From assembly GCF_964204645.1 (NCBI RefSeq), contig NC_134027.1, forward strand, positions 18,526,485 to 18,590,484: a stretch of DNA of 64,000 bases, written 5' to 3'. Shown here in pieces: positions 1 through 13,132 of the stretch. The stretch comes from Tubulanus polymorphus. Lineage: Eukaryota > Nemertea > Palaeonemertea > Tubulaniformes > Tubulanidae. Made by a program: the position numbers and the translations under genes. Position 1 is the first letter of the stretch; each line of letters opens with the position of its first letter. A model generated the notes under the pieces. That model worked only from the letters and a program-made list of their open reading frames with translations, had not been told where the DNA came from and did not search any database.

Positions 1-226
1 TGAAATGATATGTGCGAATTTCAATTTCAAATTCAATTTCAATTTGTTCATCATAAATCCAAAGTGTAAGATTTTGAATGAAGAAAAACAAAGGCCTACC
101 GTAATTAACAACAAGCAGACAAAAACAAAAAGGATGCGCAATGAGAAAAACAATGAATGGGGAGAGAGAAGTAATACAATATCTTATATACCGTACATAC
201 AGTATTCTCTAAGTGATTTATAAGTC

Positions 227-422
227 CTAATATAATGGTGGCTGATTCGGGCCATACTAAAAAGTTTTTCTGTACGGCTAAAGCAACGATAAAAAAATGT
301 TCACATTGGCCCGTTTTTTGGTGCTCGCGCGAGAATTCAAAAAGTGAAAATTTTTTTATCGTTGCTTTAGTCGTACAGAAAAATTTTTTAGAATGGCCCG
401 AATCAGCCACCATACTAATATA
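227..422. mobile_element. hAT-like MITE with 8-bp target duplication
   Basis: The element at 235-414 is a long imperfect inverted repeat. Its ends begin ATGGTGGCTGATTCGGGCC and arms of about 70 bp surround a GC-rich centre. It is flanked on both sides by the direct repeat CTAATATA (227-234 and 415-422). An 8-bp duplication is typical of hAT transposition. There is no coding capacity: open frames here are the arms read both ways. A related terminus reappears at 4392. Confidence 0.7.
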
Positions 423-1542
423 GTAAATTTTGCGATATTTAAGAAGATTGGTTTATAGGGATAAGTTAAGGCCGAAAGAAAAGTGTTTAGATTTACAATA
501 TCATATTTAAATCTTAAGTTATCCTGCAGTTTACAATAAAAAAGAAAATGGGATTCGTCGCCGACAGTGTTACAGTGAGGGCAAATACGATTTGATTGAA
601 CAATGCCAAGTCTCCTTCCTTTTTCAATGTAAAGGAGAAGCCTCTGTGTTAAGCGTATATCTTATTGATTTAAAATCATTATACACTGTAGCCTATCTTT
701 TTTGCATGGAAATACTGTCAAAATTAAATAGCATTTCTTTGACGCCTGCTAAGGTTCGTGGTGTAATTCATGCCTGAATTCAGAGACCTTCATCCATTCC
801 TTGCATGGGTTTTATTCCCTACCGCTTACATAAACCCTTCAATGGTCAACCCTTCAATGGTCTAATTATTGCCCAAGGTTTCTTTGGACAGGTAGCCGCT
901 ACTAAGCGGCCACCAGTCTGTAATGTATGTTATGTAACATTGAATTGTAACAGCTGCCGCGAACCGAAACGTAGAGCTTTCGAAGCAGCGGCGGATCCAG
1001 GATCTGAGCGTTCTTATTTTCCCGAATACGGTCGAGCCCCGGCTTGGAAGTTGTCGGTTGCAATAATCTACTCATTTCCTCTTGTATTAGTTTTAAAATG
1101 CAGGACAATTGCACAATAGTGCACATCGAATTTGAAATAGGTACATGTATTCTGACGGGATGACCCCTAGATCCCCCACCCTCCGTTCGCGCCTAATACA
1201 AGACAGCCCGGATCCACCCAAATGTACTATGAAATAAGATTAAATTTTGAATAATTTGATGCATGATGATTTGGCCTAGACCCTGATTATTAACGCAATA
1301 CGTAACGTCGCAGGTAGCGTGTTTTTTTTTCTTATAAAATCACTGTTACTGTTACACTGTACTGTTATCACATGACGACGGTGCGCAGACGATTCGCTTG
1401 GGGCTATGATTGATGAAGTATCGAGCTAAGCAGTAACGCAAAGTTTCCATTTTCATACTGTGTCAGCATTGCCCATTAGATATCATTTTATTATGCGGCA
1501 AAATTGGATTTAATTGGAATAAAACAAATCGGGTGATAACAT
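423..1542. other. Intergenic, no gene recognised
   Basis: No exon with a convincing domain or splice context was seen. The stretch 540-770 resembles decayed LINE-type sequence, but no motif is clear enough to call. Confidence 0.4.
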
Positions 1543-2578
1543 ATGTTTAACATGAAATTAGAACGATTGTTGGTTATCTATTTATACGTTTTATCAAGGA
1601 GTTATTTCGTATCGGGTACTGGCTACAGACGAACATACAAATCTTCAATGATCAATACAACTGTGATATTGATAACTCACATCAGATCTTCTATTGAATG
1701 TTCTAAAGTATGTACATTGAACTTAAAATGTTCAGCATTTTCTTTTGATAAAATACTGAATACCTGTAACTTATACACTGGTACCGTACATTTCGCAGCT
1801 GAAACCGATCCGAAACTTGACAAGAAATACATGAAGGTAATTTGTCTATTTCTTCAAAACCATCAATTTCTGTTAAAACTATCAAATATAATTATGTTAT
1901 AGATTCAGTTCCAAATAACTGAATTACTGAACCAATCTACTAATTTCATATTTTTGTCTATGTCAATAAATGCTATTTAGTGGTTTGTGTTTATCAGAAA
2001 ATTGATTGGCAACCGAGCGGTTTAATGACAACTACGACAGAAACTTCACTCACAGTGCAATATTACGGTCATATTGCAGAGAGTGTTCGGCCATCAACAG
2101 CTAAAACACGGTGTAAAACAAAACATGGTGCATCGGCAACTTTAGCTAACATTTTATCAAATGAGGAATTAGACTTAGCTAGGACAGAAATGTTGCGAGT
2201 CGGAGGTAAGGTTTACTTACGTATCACATGCTTTTCATTCGGGGATTCAATGCTAGGTACACGAGGGTGGTTGATAACAATAGTTTGCTGGTTAGTTTTT
2301 TGCTGTTTTTGTCTAAACTTGTATCATATTTATAAATCATTATAGGTACAAATTTTTGGGTTGATATTTACCGACCTAGTGGTTCAAATAAATTATCAGA
2401 ACTGCGCTGGTTCAACGGAGGAGGCCCGTCAGTTGAAACCAACTGGTGGTCAAAGCACGATGACAGTACTTCGTATAGTAAATGCGCACGATTTAAAAAG
2501 GGTTCAACAGAACCAACGTTCTACTTGAGGATAAAAAGTTGCAGTAATGAATATGGATATCTATGTGAAATTCGATGA
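1543..2578 (+). CDS. Secreted apple/PAN-like plus C-type lectin-like domain protein (3 exons)
   Basis: Three exons join with GT-AG borders: 1543-1836 (phase 0), 1998-2205 (phase 1) and 2346-2578 with stop TGA, giving 244 residues. The N terminus is a hydrophobic signal peptide (M1 or M4 start). Exon 1 then shows a cysteine-spaced apple/PAN-like segment with SIECSKVC and KCSAFSF. Exons 2-3 read as a C-type lectin-like domain: CKTKHGASATLA, FWVDIYR in place of the usual WIGL, WFNGGG, ETNWWS, and a closing YGYLCEI. It is probably secreted and glycan- or protein-binding, though no clear EPN/QPD plus WND calcium set is visible, so sugar binding is uncertain. Splice joins were chosen by frame continuity. 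Start, domain assignment and exon count are inference from sequence alone. Confidence 0.72.
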
Positions 2579-3539
2579 CATTTACAGATCACACTGCACG
2601 TTATTATTGTATTGTGTATAGACACCTACGATTTACTATTTGTGCTGTCTGGCAACATGTGTTACTTGTATCCCATCCTGTTTTCTTGTCTTAAGACGTG
2701 GCATCTGAATATTTGCCGGAACTTGTGGTTAAGTCAAGTGTGAGGACCACCAGATCTACAGACTCAAATCTAGTAGCTGCCAAGAGAACCTGGACCAATT
2801 TTGGTGACGGTAGTTTCTCTTCTTGAACAATTACCATCAGATATCAGATTAGTTGATGACATCGTCTCATTTAATAGCTTAGTTAAAAAAGCATTGTTAT
2901 TCCTTAGAGCGTTTGGAGAGACAGCGCAGTGAGCGAAGATTTTTCGGAATAGCGCTATATAAGTGCTTATCATCATCATTATCATTATCATTATCATAAG
3001 GGTTTTCTGACTTTCGTCGAAAACCCTCTTGAAATTCTGTTGATTATTATTATTATTATATATTTTCCGCCGATTTCGTCCAATAAAATTCATCTTCATT
3101 CAGATTCGGCAACTGACAGCTTCGAAACGAAATGTATAAATTGATACTGTAATAACGGTCTCTCTGAACCAACAGATTGTCTGCATGTACTTTCCATCCT
3201 ATTTGAAACTTAAAATTACTTATTAGGTTACTGTAAATAAAGAATTGAATTGAATTGTTAGACAACAAGCACCGGCGAAATAACAGTTTGTGACGTCATT
3301 TAGTAAGTAAATAAAGGAGGGCTCCGAGAATTTCCAAATCATGGGGGACTATACTAGGGTTAGACCATTCAACCAAAAAGAGGATTGCTCCGATAAAATC
3401 CAAATCATCTCATTTTATTTTTTCCATCGAATACCCGGTAATTAATTTTTCCTTTCGATCACATGCATCCAGAAAACCCGTTATCGCTGCTTTGCAGCCA
3501 TATTTATCATTATCATTATTATTATTATTACTATTATTA

Positions 3540-3570
<31 letters not shown>

Positions 3571-5039
3571 AATTATTATTATTATCATTTTAAAACAAGA
3601 TCATCCGTTAGGCCTTTAAAAAACTTAGGGTTAAGACACACTTCGGTTAAGCATGCTTGTTTCCTTCCATGGGTGAATAATGGATGCCTCATAAATCCCC
3701 TATTTCACCAGGTGCCAATATTGCCTTAGCAAAATATATGTACTTTTTGTTATCAGTGATGTGATTGATAAGCTAATCTCGATTGTGTATTTTGAACGCA
3801 ATATGTTGTTCATTTTGGAACAAAGCGAATAATGACCAAAGGCTACGAAGCATGCCAAGTGCACATGGATATGGAATAAATGTTCTTTGCTACTCCATGG
3901 ATTGGGGGATTTAAAAGAAATTATGTTCGCTGTCGTTTTGGATCGATAGTTTGATTCCACATTATTTCGTCGTTTGCTGCAAAACCTGGTTAGTTTATAT
4001 GATGCACGTATAAACTATAGACATCCATGGCGATGAGACACTTGTAATGTTCGTTTGTCGCACGGTTACGTAGATTGTCCTGTGCTGTTTTAGGCAGCCT
4101 GTACAGAATTCGCCATTAGGTGCACGTTTCACTGGGGCACGGATATGGTTAAAATCAAAAGTTGTTTGTCCCGGGTTCAGGTCACAGAGACCAGATTATA
4201 CGATATTCACACTAATACGTAGACGAAATCGGCCAGGTCCTATATTCCTCAGAGTAACTGTTGTGGGTCTGAAATCTAGAAATCGTGATCAATTTACAGA
4301 CAAAACACGATATATTACACATGAAAAAGTATTTTCTCGTGATTTCCAAAGATATCTCCGACGAAGAAACTGTTTAAGGTAAGGTTTCCGTATGGTGGCT
4401 GATTCGGGCCAAGTAAAAAAGGTCACTTCACGTTAACGCAATACAAAAATTAAAAAAATAGTTTCGAAAATTGTCGCGCAACAACGTTTTGGTGCGTTTC
4501 AGCGCGGTAGTTCTCATTTTTGTGCGGTAATTTTCGTTTTATGCCGCCGAAAAGGGAGGCTAAAACGTGACGACATATCTTTTGTATGGCGTATTGCATG
4601 ACATTTCTTTGTGTGGATCAGTACATATGACTTACCGTGCCTGCAAGCTTACCGTATAATTGTGTCACTTGACGTAGGTAAACAAGTTCGATTTCAATTA
4701 ACGTTTGACTTTTCTGCAGTGCTTATTTTCATAAGTTCTTTCTAAAGTCGACATACCGTTTTGAATTGTAGCAACTTACATAAATGGTTTAATGGTTTCT
4801 ACTGTATTACACGTATTTGTTTGATAAGCTATGTGATAGGTGTATGCAGCTATACTGATCTTGAGGTTGCTTAACATATGAAAACTTTTAATTGGTTTCA
4901 TGGATTAGCTCGACTGTAATAGCTATTCTATTACTAATATCACAACTGCTCCCCGAGAGGGACTGAAATTGTTCCATGCAAATAGAATAAGCATTAACAA
5001 AAAATTGACCAATAACAATTATCACTAAAAGCCTGAGAC
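2579..5039. other. Intergenic, repeats only
   Basis: No gene recognised. AATAAA at about 3235-3240 could be a polyadenylation signal for the upstream lectin gene, although it is far away. A trinucleotide microsatellite lies at 3503-3592, and at 4392 a fragment begins with the same terminus as the MITE at 235. Confidence 0.5.
3503..3592. repeat. ATT/ATC trinucleotide microsatellite
   Basis: An imperfect run of TTA and TCA triplets. The tyrosine/histidine-rich open frame across it is low-complexity and not coding. Confidence 0.9.
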
Positions 5040-6430
5040 TGTAGGTTCGATCTAATCGGATTAACAGAAACTTAAACCAGTAGCAAATATGATCATCATT
5101 TTCAAAAGCAGAAAAAAATAGTAGAGGAGGTAGATCAGTTTGTAATGTAAAGAATTACTCAAATTATCTGGTAATAATTTTATCTTTTGTCTCTCCAGTA
5201 AAAATGGTGTTCTAATAGACAAACCAACTCGCATTACGTCATCCACTCTGATAGATGATATTTTCATAAACTTTGATAACAGTTGTACTAGCAAATCAGG
5301 CATATTGATGTCTGACATTTCTGATCACATGCCAATATTCATTTCCATTGATATAAAAATCACCCACGTGAAACCAAAATATGTCAGAGGAATTATATCG
5401 AACCATTTAGAAGGCGGCTTATGACAGAAAATTGGCATAGGGTATTACTCCAAAATGACACTGACTTAGCATATACAAATTTCATTGAAAAATTCAAACA
5501 GCTGATTGTTTTGATATGTATCCATATGACTAAAGGTCTTCTAGCATTTTTAAAACAAAACACTATTTGTAAAGGAAATATATCTAAAATGACACCTGCA
5601 TCTAGTTATGTTTACAAAAATTATCGCTATAAATTATCGGAAATAAGCAAAAAAAATATACGATACTCGAAAGTTTTAGGAATCGGCAAATGATTGATAA
5701 GCAACTGTAGAAAACTATAAACTCTTGCATGAATAAACAAAATACTAAAAATGAATATTCTGATCAATTCAAAAATGAAGATGGGTTCTTAATAAATAAT
5801 CAAGAAAACACTGAACGGTTTAATATTTTTTCATAAATTTAATTTTTAAGAGTGTATTTATAGTGTCAGTAACTACGAGAGTAATCGAAATGATTGAGAA
5901 AAACTTCAAATCCATGCATAGTTGCGGAATTGATGATATTAGCCAGAAAATCGTCAAAAACGTAATTGTTTTTCCTCTAAATGCATATTTTCAACTGTAG
6001 TTTAAACTCCGCGAAAATACCGGAAAGTATGAAAATGTCTGTCTGCTGTCGTCCCTGTACATAAAAAGATGATAAAGATCTATTCAACAGAATTAAAGGT
6101 TCATTTCAATATTGCCCCAATATGACAAAAATTCTTGAAAAAAAATAATATAGAACCGTTTTCTACATCGGCACAAAGTATTAAGTGATAGTGAAATTGG
6201 ATTTCGACGAAACCATTCAACGGTAATGGCACTAACTTTTGTTACTAATAGAGTTATTGACACGCTAGTTAGAGGGGAAATAACGATTGGTATATTTCTA
6301 GATCAAAAGCGTTTTATACGATTTATCACACAATCATGTTATCCAAACTAGAATATTTTGGCATTAGAAGTGCGCTGATTTGGTATCAAGACTACTTTAC
6401 TATTAAAGATACAGTTTGTATTTCATCCCC
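5040..6430 (+). pseudogene. Decayed non-LTR retrotransposon (LINE) with endonuclease and RT remnants
   Basis: Broken frames on the plus strand recall an apurinic-type endonuclease followed by reverse transcriptase. Around 5305-5365 the DISDHMPIFISID stretch matches the SDHxPI end of the EEP endonuclease. At 6185-6390 a reading with IGFRRNHSTVMALTFV, then a degraded FLDxxK block, matches the RT region upstream of the catalytic YADD. Many stops and shifts interrupt it. The 3' end is lost near an AAAATCCCC-rich inverted repeat. Confidence 0.65.
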
Positions 6431-6790
6431 AGGAACTGATTAGCGGCAAAAATCCCCTAGGTAAAAATCCCCTTGGAAAAAATCCTCTGGGGATATTCCA
6501 GTTCGAAAATAAGATATTACAAATAAAGAATTCGTCTTTCTTATTAATTCTCAAATATGTTTTATTCTTAGAGTTTACTTATCCCAACGAAAGATTGCGC
6601 AGTTCTAACATACTTCAGTCTCATTGCAAATGAATAAAATTGAGGAGAGATTTTGCTTTGAAATGTTCTTGAAAATCGCCAAGTGGAAATTTTTACTACT
6701 TTGAATATTTTGGGATTTTTACCTAAGGCCTTTTTACTTAGATTTTTACCCAGGGGATTTTTACCTACAACCCCAGAAACTATAAGGCTT
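6430..6790. repeat. Inverted repeat built from AAAAATCCCC blocks
   Basis: GGTAAAAATCCCCTTGG-type motifs at 6445-6500 recur in reverse complement at 6712-6770 (GGGATTTTTACC). About 210 bp of AT-rich sequence lies between. It looks like a MITE, but target duplications were not resolved. Confidence 0.5.
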
Positions 6791-8519
6791 AAAGATGATA
6801 CCTTGTTTCTCCACCTTTTCTACCCACCAAAAGTGACCAGGCAGGGAGGTGTCTTTTTTAATTTGTTTTTTTTTAACAAAGATTTATGGAAACACTGCAC
6901 CCGGCGGGCAGTATTTTGTTTTTATTGAAAACAAATTTATGTAACTTAAAAGAGAGATTAAAATTTCCAAATATGGATACAAAATGGCAGGGAAAGATCC
7001 GGGTTATGACCTACTGACTGCATATTAATGTTTTCAAATGAAATATTGTCACCGGTACAAAATGACAAGAAAAAGTACGTCGTATTAGTGAATTTAGTCA
7101 CGGAGACGGAGTGGACGTTCCCCGTCGTTTAACTGTATTTCTATTTTATACAAATACATGTACATGTACGAAGTAAAATGGTTTGACTCGCTCAGTCTTT
7201 AGTAGAAAAAAATATGAACACTCAACTCCTTCCGTGGCCCCAAGCGTGAGAACGAAGTTCCTAGATACATGTACATGGTAACCCAAAGTTATTTTTCTAA
7301 AATGTTTTGGGAAACCAATAGGGCCCTATAGATTTTGTATGGATTCCATAGCATCACGTTCAATTCAATCACCGTGAACATCAAAGGCCTTGAACCTTCT
7401 CTAGCGCTACTGTCGCTTAAAGGCTCAGACACACTGGGCGAATTAGTCGACAGAAATCGCCTTTCATAACTCACGTGAATCGTTGAAGAGGCGTGATTGG
7501 TCGGGCGAATACGGCGCTCGAGATAAACGATCGCCGTAGCCTGACACACTAGGCTAAATCGCCGGCGACGAAATTCAACATATTGGATTCGGGTGATAAG
7601 CCTTTTTACAGTTTCCAGCGCCATTTTTAGGTACCCACCGGGTCCGCATTGTTGAATTTTTTGTCCCCATTTTTCTCCGGTTTGATTTTTTAATTTCGTT
7701 CATATCTCTGGATTTGATTAAGATAGAAACAAAGTAAAAATATCGACGAACTCGGCTGATAATAAACTTTTTTATGATATCACTCATTTATCAAGTTAAT
7801 GCAACAATGTGCGCTGGTGAAGTTATAAACATTGATATCGTCTTCCCGATAATTCAACTTGAATTATTGCTCATCTGATTCAAAAGTTCGTAATTCTTAC
7901 AAATTTTAATCTACATTTTTGAAATTTTCAGGATCAATAGCCATCTATATGTGGTCTTATATACCTTTTACCATTTTCAATTATGTTTATTAGTTTTTAA
8001 GTAATTGCGAGTCAAACTTCCAAAACACGTTTTCTAGAGTATCATGTTTGCATATTTATATCAAGAAATTTGCCAATTTAACCGGTACTACATTGTTAAA
8101 ATCCAAATGTTCAGTAACTATGGAAACAAGGGCACCTAGTTATTTGAAAAAATGGTAAATAGAGATATATTTCTTGTAACACAGGGACAGACTACGGGTT
8201 TGTTGGGTCGGTAGTCCGACCTTGATTCAATTTCAATTAATTTTATTTTATCTATTAAAAGTAATTAATTTCCGGTTTACTATGCCCTATGCCCTAGTAT
8301 CGCCACCTAGAGATATTTTTATGCTTCGATGTCTTTTTTACGAAAACACGAGTTTATCTTTCTGATAAACAGCGCCACCTACTGACATTATCACGCATTG
8401 ATGTCATTTTCACGTACACAGGAAGTTTGTCTTTTTGGCGGGGATGGCCGCCCATACACCAGACCTGCCCAAAATTTAACCATACGTGCCTTAATTTCTA
8501 CTTCTAGGCCTCCCTAATT
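6790..8519. other. Intergenic, dispersed repeats
   Basis: No gene recognised. 6795-6820 shares ATACCTTGTTTCTCC with 63070 and 63240. Near 7435 and 7540 a direct motif GACACACT(G/A)GGC occurs twice. 7980-8155 is an inverted relative of 54135-54290. Confidence 0.45.
7980..8155 (+). repeat. Dispersed repeat, reverse relative at 54135-54290
   Basis: Shared blocks include CATATTTATATCAAGAAATTT, CAGTAACTATGGAAA and AAGGGCACCTAGTTATTTG. These appear reverse-complemented 46 kb away, so this is an interspersed family rather than unique sequence. Confidence 0.65.
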
Positions 8520-8762
8520 CGCCGTAGACCATCACGCTTGGGGTGCCGCGAATTAGTTTTTAGAATGTATTTACAGAATGTAAGATGTACCTTTTCGATG
8601 ATTTTAATATTTTCGTTTCCCCAGATTTCACAGCCGTATAGGTTTAACTAACGTATCAAAGAGCTGGATGCTCACATCAATGTTTAAAATTCTTGGGTTT
8701 TTCTCAATACGTGATATTAAAATTACTCTTAAATACTTAAAGTGATCGACAATCTCGAATAT
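8520..8762 (-). pseudogene. LINE fragment, C-terminal part of the RT polyprotein
   Basis: Read on the minus strand with shifts, it gives a GCEIWGNENIKIIEKVHL stretch and then KTNSRHPKRDGLRRIRE. This is the post-RT region seen in the better preserved LINE at 42114-44730. It ends abruptly where the GC-rich repeat unit begins. Confidence 0.55.
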
Positions 8763-8763
8763 A

Positions 8764-10371
8764 GACGGGCGCCCAAGGCGCCCGGAGGACGTCCCTTTGA
8801 TAAACGCGTATATGTGGATTCTAGAAAGTGTCTTTTCAACCGAATCTGAGCTCAGACCACTATTCCAAAATCTTCTATATCCTATAGTAAAAACAAGAAA
8901 TTCGAGAGTTTAGTTCATATATAAGCGCGTAAATTCAGGGGAAATCCTGCTTATGGCTCATAGGCCAGCATCTTAGCTACGCATTGAAGTGGTTTTCGCC
9001 CCACATACCCAACCTAACTTTTGAAATAATCAAACCTTTAGAAAGGAGGGGTATCCCAGTACAGGTATGCCAGTACATCCGAGCCAAATATCTAAGGGAA
9101 TCCCCCACCGTGTTTGGTACCCTTACTCCAAGCAAAAAAAGTCCATGGAATCCCTTATTTCATCATCAAGCTGTCTCTCAGGATCAATGGATTTCATACA
9201 TATAACCGAAATTCGTTACCTATCCCATTTACAGAAATTATGGCAACATTTATGGGGGACCTCTTCTTCACTCTAGGTACTATTTTTGGGGTCCGGCCCT
9301 ACGCATCTTCGAGCTACGAACCTAATTGTGGTCTGATGCCATCTGACTTACTGACAAAGTCAGAAAAAAATGACGTCAGAGTAGGCCTATGTCCGGTTTG
9401 AAGTTCATGGGGAAATCGGAAGTAGAATTACGTCACGCTAAAATCCGGCAACTTTTGGATCGGGTGATTTCAGAATGTATTCATTTCGTGAAATTTCGAC
9501 CAAGATTGGATCGTTGAATCATTTAACAATGAACCGCGTTGATCGAACGAGTTCAAAATAGCTGAAATTCCCTTAGCAACCGGAGCGAATTCATAATAAC
9601 AAACGCGCCCGGTCCGGCAACGCGCACGGGTTCGAATCCCGGTGAATTACGCTCTAGCGCGCACGTACAGCAGTCAACCCCAGCCGCAGCAGTGAAATAT
9701 TTAATTATCTTATCAATTAAATAACTCTAAAACAGCGATGAGAGTCGCGTTAGACTGAGTCGTGCGATTTGCTTAAAATTTCACGGCAGCGCGGCGGATC
9801 GCCGATCGGTCTCGCTCGAGCAGCAGCCCCAACATCGCGGTCGGCAACAACATTAAGCCTCCGCCCCTTCTTTCACCAAATAAGGAATTCGGTACCGCTA
9901 CCCACGTGCACGGCTTATTTACTTGAGCCGTAGATTCCCGGTACTCGACATTACCGGAGGATTAGAAACAAATAAATATTTTTCGTAAGAGAAATCAATT
10001 TTTGTATTGACATTTGAATTTTCCTGCTTGATTAATTCGATTCTTTCTGGCAGAAAATAATTTTCCGATTGATGCGTTTTCAACGCGTCTTCCATTTTTC
10101 TCCGTAATTAAAAAACTCGTAGTAATCCTCTTGTCCTTTTGTTTTCGGATGGTGCTAATTTCTAAATTAACAACCAGGTCAAAATTCTTCAATCTTGCAA
10201 AAACCAGTCTCATTCTGAGTCAGTTTCACTTCGAAATGTCGGTTACATAGTGGTTTTGCAAAGTGTTTTAAACCATTGAATAATTCTTGATACACTAATC
10301 TAAATCGAAATAGTTTTTAGCAGTGATAAACAGAGCCACGGGTAAGCCAAAGACCAAAAATTAACATTAAT
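8764..10371 (+). repeat. GC-rich repeat family, copy 1, with Pol III B-box-like motif
   Basis: It begins with a snap-back CGGGCGCCCAAGGCGCCCGG at 8766 and ends near the ACGGGTAAGCCAAAGACC motif. Copy 2 follows at once and is nearly colinear. At 9629-9639 GGTTCGAATCC is an exact tRNA-type B box, the internal RNA polymerase III promoter element, set in GC-rich sequence. No full tRNA cloverleaf or good A box was seen. Open frames inside are shared repeat sequence, not genes. Confidence 0.7.
9629..9639 (+). promoter_or_regulatory. B-box-like Pol III motif
   Basis: GGTTCGAATCC is identical to the tRNA T-arm/B-box core. The same motif lies at the equivalent place in copies 2 (11274-11284) and 3 (14228-14238). 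Conservation across copies suggests a tRNA-derived SINE ancestry, but activity is not shown. Confidence 0.5.
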
Positions 10372-11945
10372 AGACGGACGCCGGGCGCCGAAGGCGCCCG
10401 GAGGACGTCCCTTTGGTAAACGCGTATATGTGGGTACTACGAAGTGTCTTCTTAACCGATTCTGACTAGCTGACAAAGTCAGAAAAGAGCTCAGACCACT
10501 ATTCCAAAATCTTCTATATCCTATAGTAAAAACAAGAAATTCGAGAGTTTAGTTCATATATAAGCGCGTAAATTCAGGGGAAATCCTGCTTATGGCTCAT
10601 AGGCCAGCATCTTAGCTACGCATTGAAGTGGTTTTCGCCCCACATACCCAACCTAACTTTTGAAATAATCAGACCTTTAGAAAGGAGGGGTATCCCAGTA
10701 CAGGTATGCCAGTACATCCGAGCCAAATATCTAAGGGAATCCCCCACCGTGTTTGGTACCCTTACTCCAAGCAAAAAAAGTCCAGGGAATCCCTTATTTC
10801 ATCATCAAGCTGTCTCTCAGGATCAATGGATTTCATACATATAACCGAAATTCGTTACCTATCCCATTTGCAGAAATTATGGCAACATTTATAGGGGACC
10901 TCTTCTTCACTCTAGGTACAATTTTTGGGGTCCGGCCCTACGCATCTTCGAGCTACTAACCTAATTGTGGTCTGATGCCAAAAAAATGACGTCACTTGAC
11001 GTCCGGTTTGAAGTTCATGGGGAAATCGGAAGTAGAATTACGTCACGCTAAAATCCGGCATTCCACTAACTAAAATACGGTAACTTATGGATCGGGTTAT
11101 TTCAGAATGTATTTATTTCATGAAATTTCGAACAAGATTGGGTTGATGAATAGTTTAACAATGAACCGCGTTGATCGATCGAGTTGAAAATAGCTGAAAT
11201 TCCCTTAGCAACAGGGGCGAATTCATAATAACAAAACGCGGCCGCGGCCCGTTGCCACGCGGTTCGGCGCGCAGGTTCGAATCCCGGAGAATTAGGCTCT
11301 CGCGCGCGCAGCTGTCATTCTCAGCGGCAGCACTGAAATACACTTTTCTAATCAAAAGTAACGACCCTAAAAACTGCGAGAGTCGCGTTAGAGTCGTAAA
11401 ATTTCTCGGCCAGCGCGGCGGCGGATCGGCACGGCGTAGTCTCGCTCTCGAGCAGCAGCAACATCGCGGTCGGCAAAAACATTAGTCTCCGCCCCTTCTT
11501 CACCAAATAAGGAATTCGGAACCGCTGGCCGCGTGCACTGCTTATTTTGAACCGTATTCCAGGCGGATTAGAAAGAAATGTATATTTTTCGCAAGAGAAA
11601 TCAATTTTTGTACTGACATTCGCATTTCCTGCTAATTCGAGTTTTTTCTAGCAGAAAATAATTTTCCGATTTGTGCGTTTCAACGCGTATTCGATTTTTT
11701 TTTCTTTTTGAAGGTAATTAAGAAATGCGTTGTAATCTTCTCTCATCTTCCTTTTATTTCCAAATGGAGCTAATTTCTAAATTAACTACCAGGTCAAAAT
11801 TCTTCAATATTGCAAAAACCCCTCTCAGTTCCCACCATAGAAATGTCATTGGTTACATTATGGTTTCACAAAGAGTTTTAAACCATTAAAAAATGACACT
11901 TTATCTAAATCGAAAGAATAATCTTTTTAGCAGACAGTGGTACCG
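10372..11945 (+). repeat. GC-rich repeat family, copy 2
   Basis: Colinear with copy 1 from the GACGGACGCCGGGCGCC start through the B box (11274-11284) and the GCAGCAGCAACATCGCGG block. It has small indels, for example an extra TGACTAGCTGACAAAGTC near 10464. Its tail stops where the foldback element begins. Confidence 0.7.
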
Positions 11946-12032
11946 AGACCTGATTGGTTCAACTCCAGAATAGGTCAATATAGTTCCATCGTGGAGGATT
12001 TTCTTTAATGAAGTGAGTGGTTCGGTTTCTAA

Positions 12033-12293
12033 TTGCCGACCTATTTTACTCGTCGACAATTCCGACGATTTAGAATTGCCGACCTATTTTACTCGTCGAC
12101 AATTCCGACGATTTAGAATTGCCGACCTATTTTACTCGTCGACAATTCCGACGATTTAGAATTGCCGACCTATTTTACTCGTCGACAATTCCGACGATTT
12201 AGAATTGCCGACCTATTTTACTCGTCGACAATTCCGACGATTTTAAATTGCCGACCTATTTTACTCGTAGACAATTCAGACGATTTAGAATTG
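12033..12293 (+). repeat. 43-bp tandem array, left arm
   Basis: About six near-identical units containing CCGACCTATTTTACTCGTCG. Each unit holds a small internal stem, CGTCG-ACAATTC-CGACG. Confidence 0.9.
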
Positions 12294-12353
12294 TTGAAGG
12301 GAAGATAAATTTTCAAGCAACGACACGGCCACTTGATGCCGATTGCAGTTTTT

Positions 12354-13110
12354 ATCTATAAAGGGTAATCTACACACGGTCCTTCATCCCAGCCATTTTA
12401 TATCAGGGTAATCCACACAAACACCCAGCCCCTCGATCCCAGCCACCTTATTCAAGGGTAATCCACGCAAACACACAGCCCCTCGATCCCAGCTACCTTA
12501 TTCAAGGGTAATCCACGCAAACACACAACCCCTCGATCCCAGCCACTTTATATCAGGGTAATCCGCGCACACACACAGCCCCTCGATCCCAGCCACTTTA
12601 TATCAGGGTAATCCACGCACACACACAGCCCCTCGATCCCAGCCACTTTATATCAGGGGTAATCCACGCAAAAACACAGCCCCTCAATCCCAGCCACCTT
12701 ATTCAAGGGTAATCCACGCAAACACGCAGCCCCTCGATCCCAGCCACTTTATTCAAGGGTAATCCACGCAAACACACAGCCCTCGATCCCAGCCACATTA
12801 TATCAGGGTAATCCACGCACACACACAGCCCCTCGATCCCAGCCACATTATATCAGGGTAATCCACGCACACACGCAGCCCCTCGATCCCAGCCACATTA
12901 TATCAGGGTAATCCACGCACACACGCAGCCCCTCGATCCCAGCCACATTATATCAGGGTAATCCACGCACACACGCAGCCCCTCGATCCCAGCCACATTA
13001 TATCAGGGTAATCCACGCAAACACACAGCCCCTCGATCCCAGCCACTTTATATCAGGGTAATCCGCGCAAACACGCAGCCCCTCGATCCCAGCCACTTTA
13101 TATCAGGGGA
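12354..13110 (+). repeat. 50-bp minisatellite, about 15 copies
   Basis: The unit runs from CAGGGTAATCCACGCACACA through CCCCTCGATCCCAGCCAC to TTTATAT. Variants alternate between TATATCAGGG and ATTCAAGGG joins. Degenerate copies of the same unit occur at 46692-46870. Confidence 0.92.
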
Positions 13111-13132
13111 TATTATTATATAAAAGATATTG

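Noticed and set aside
105-423. Overlapping open frames on both strands
   Set aside because: They are the two arms of a MITE inverted repeat read in opposite directions.
3463-3729. Tyrosine/histidine-rich open frame
   Set aside because: Translation of a TTA/TCA microsatellite.
9621-9660. tRNA gene
   Set aside because: Only the B-box/T-arm core is present. No acceptor or anticodon arms were found.
8984-10959. Six small open frames repeated about 1.64 kb apart
   Set aside because: Shared non-coding repeat sequence. Three frames are open at once in each copy and no domain is seen.
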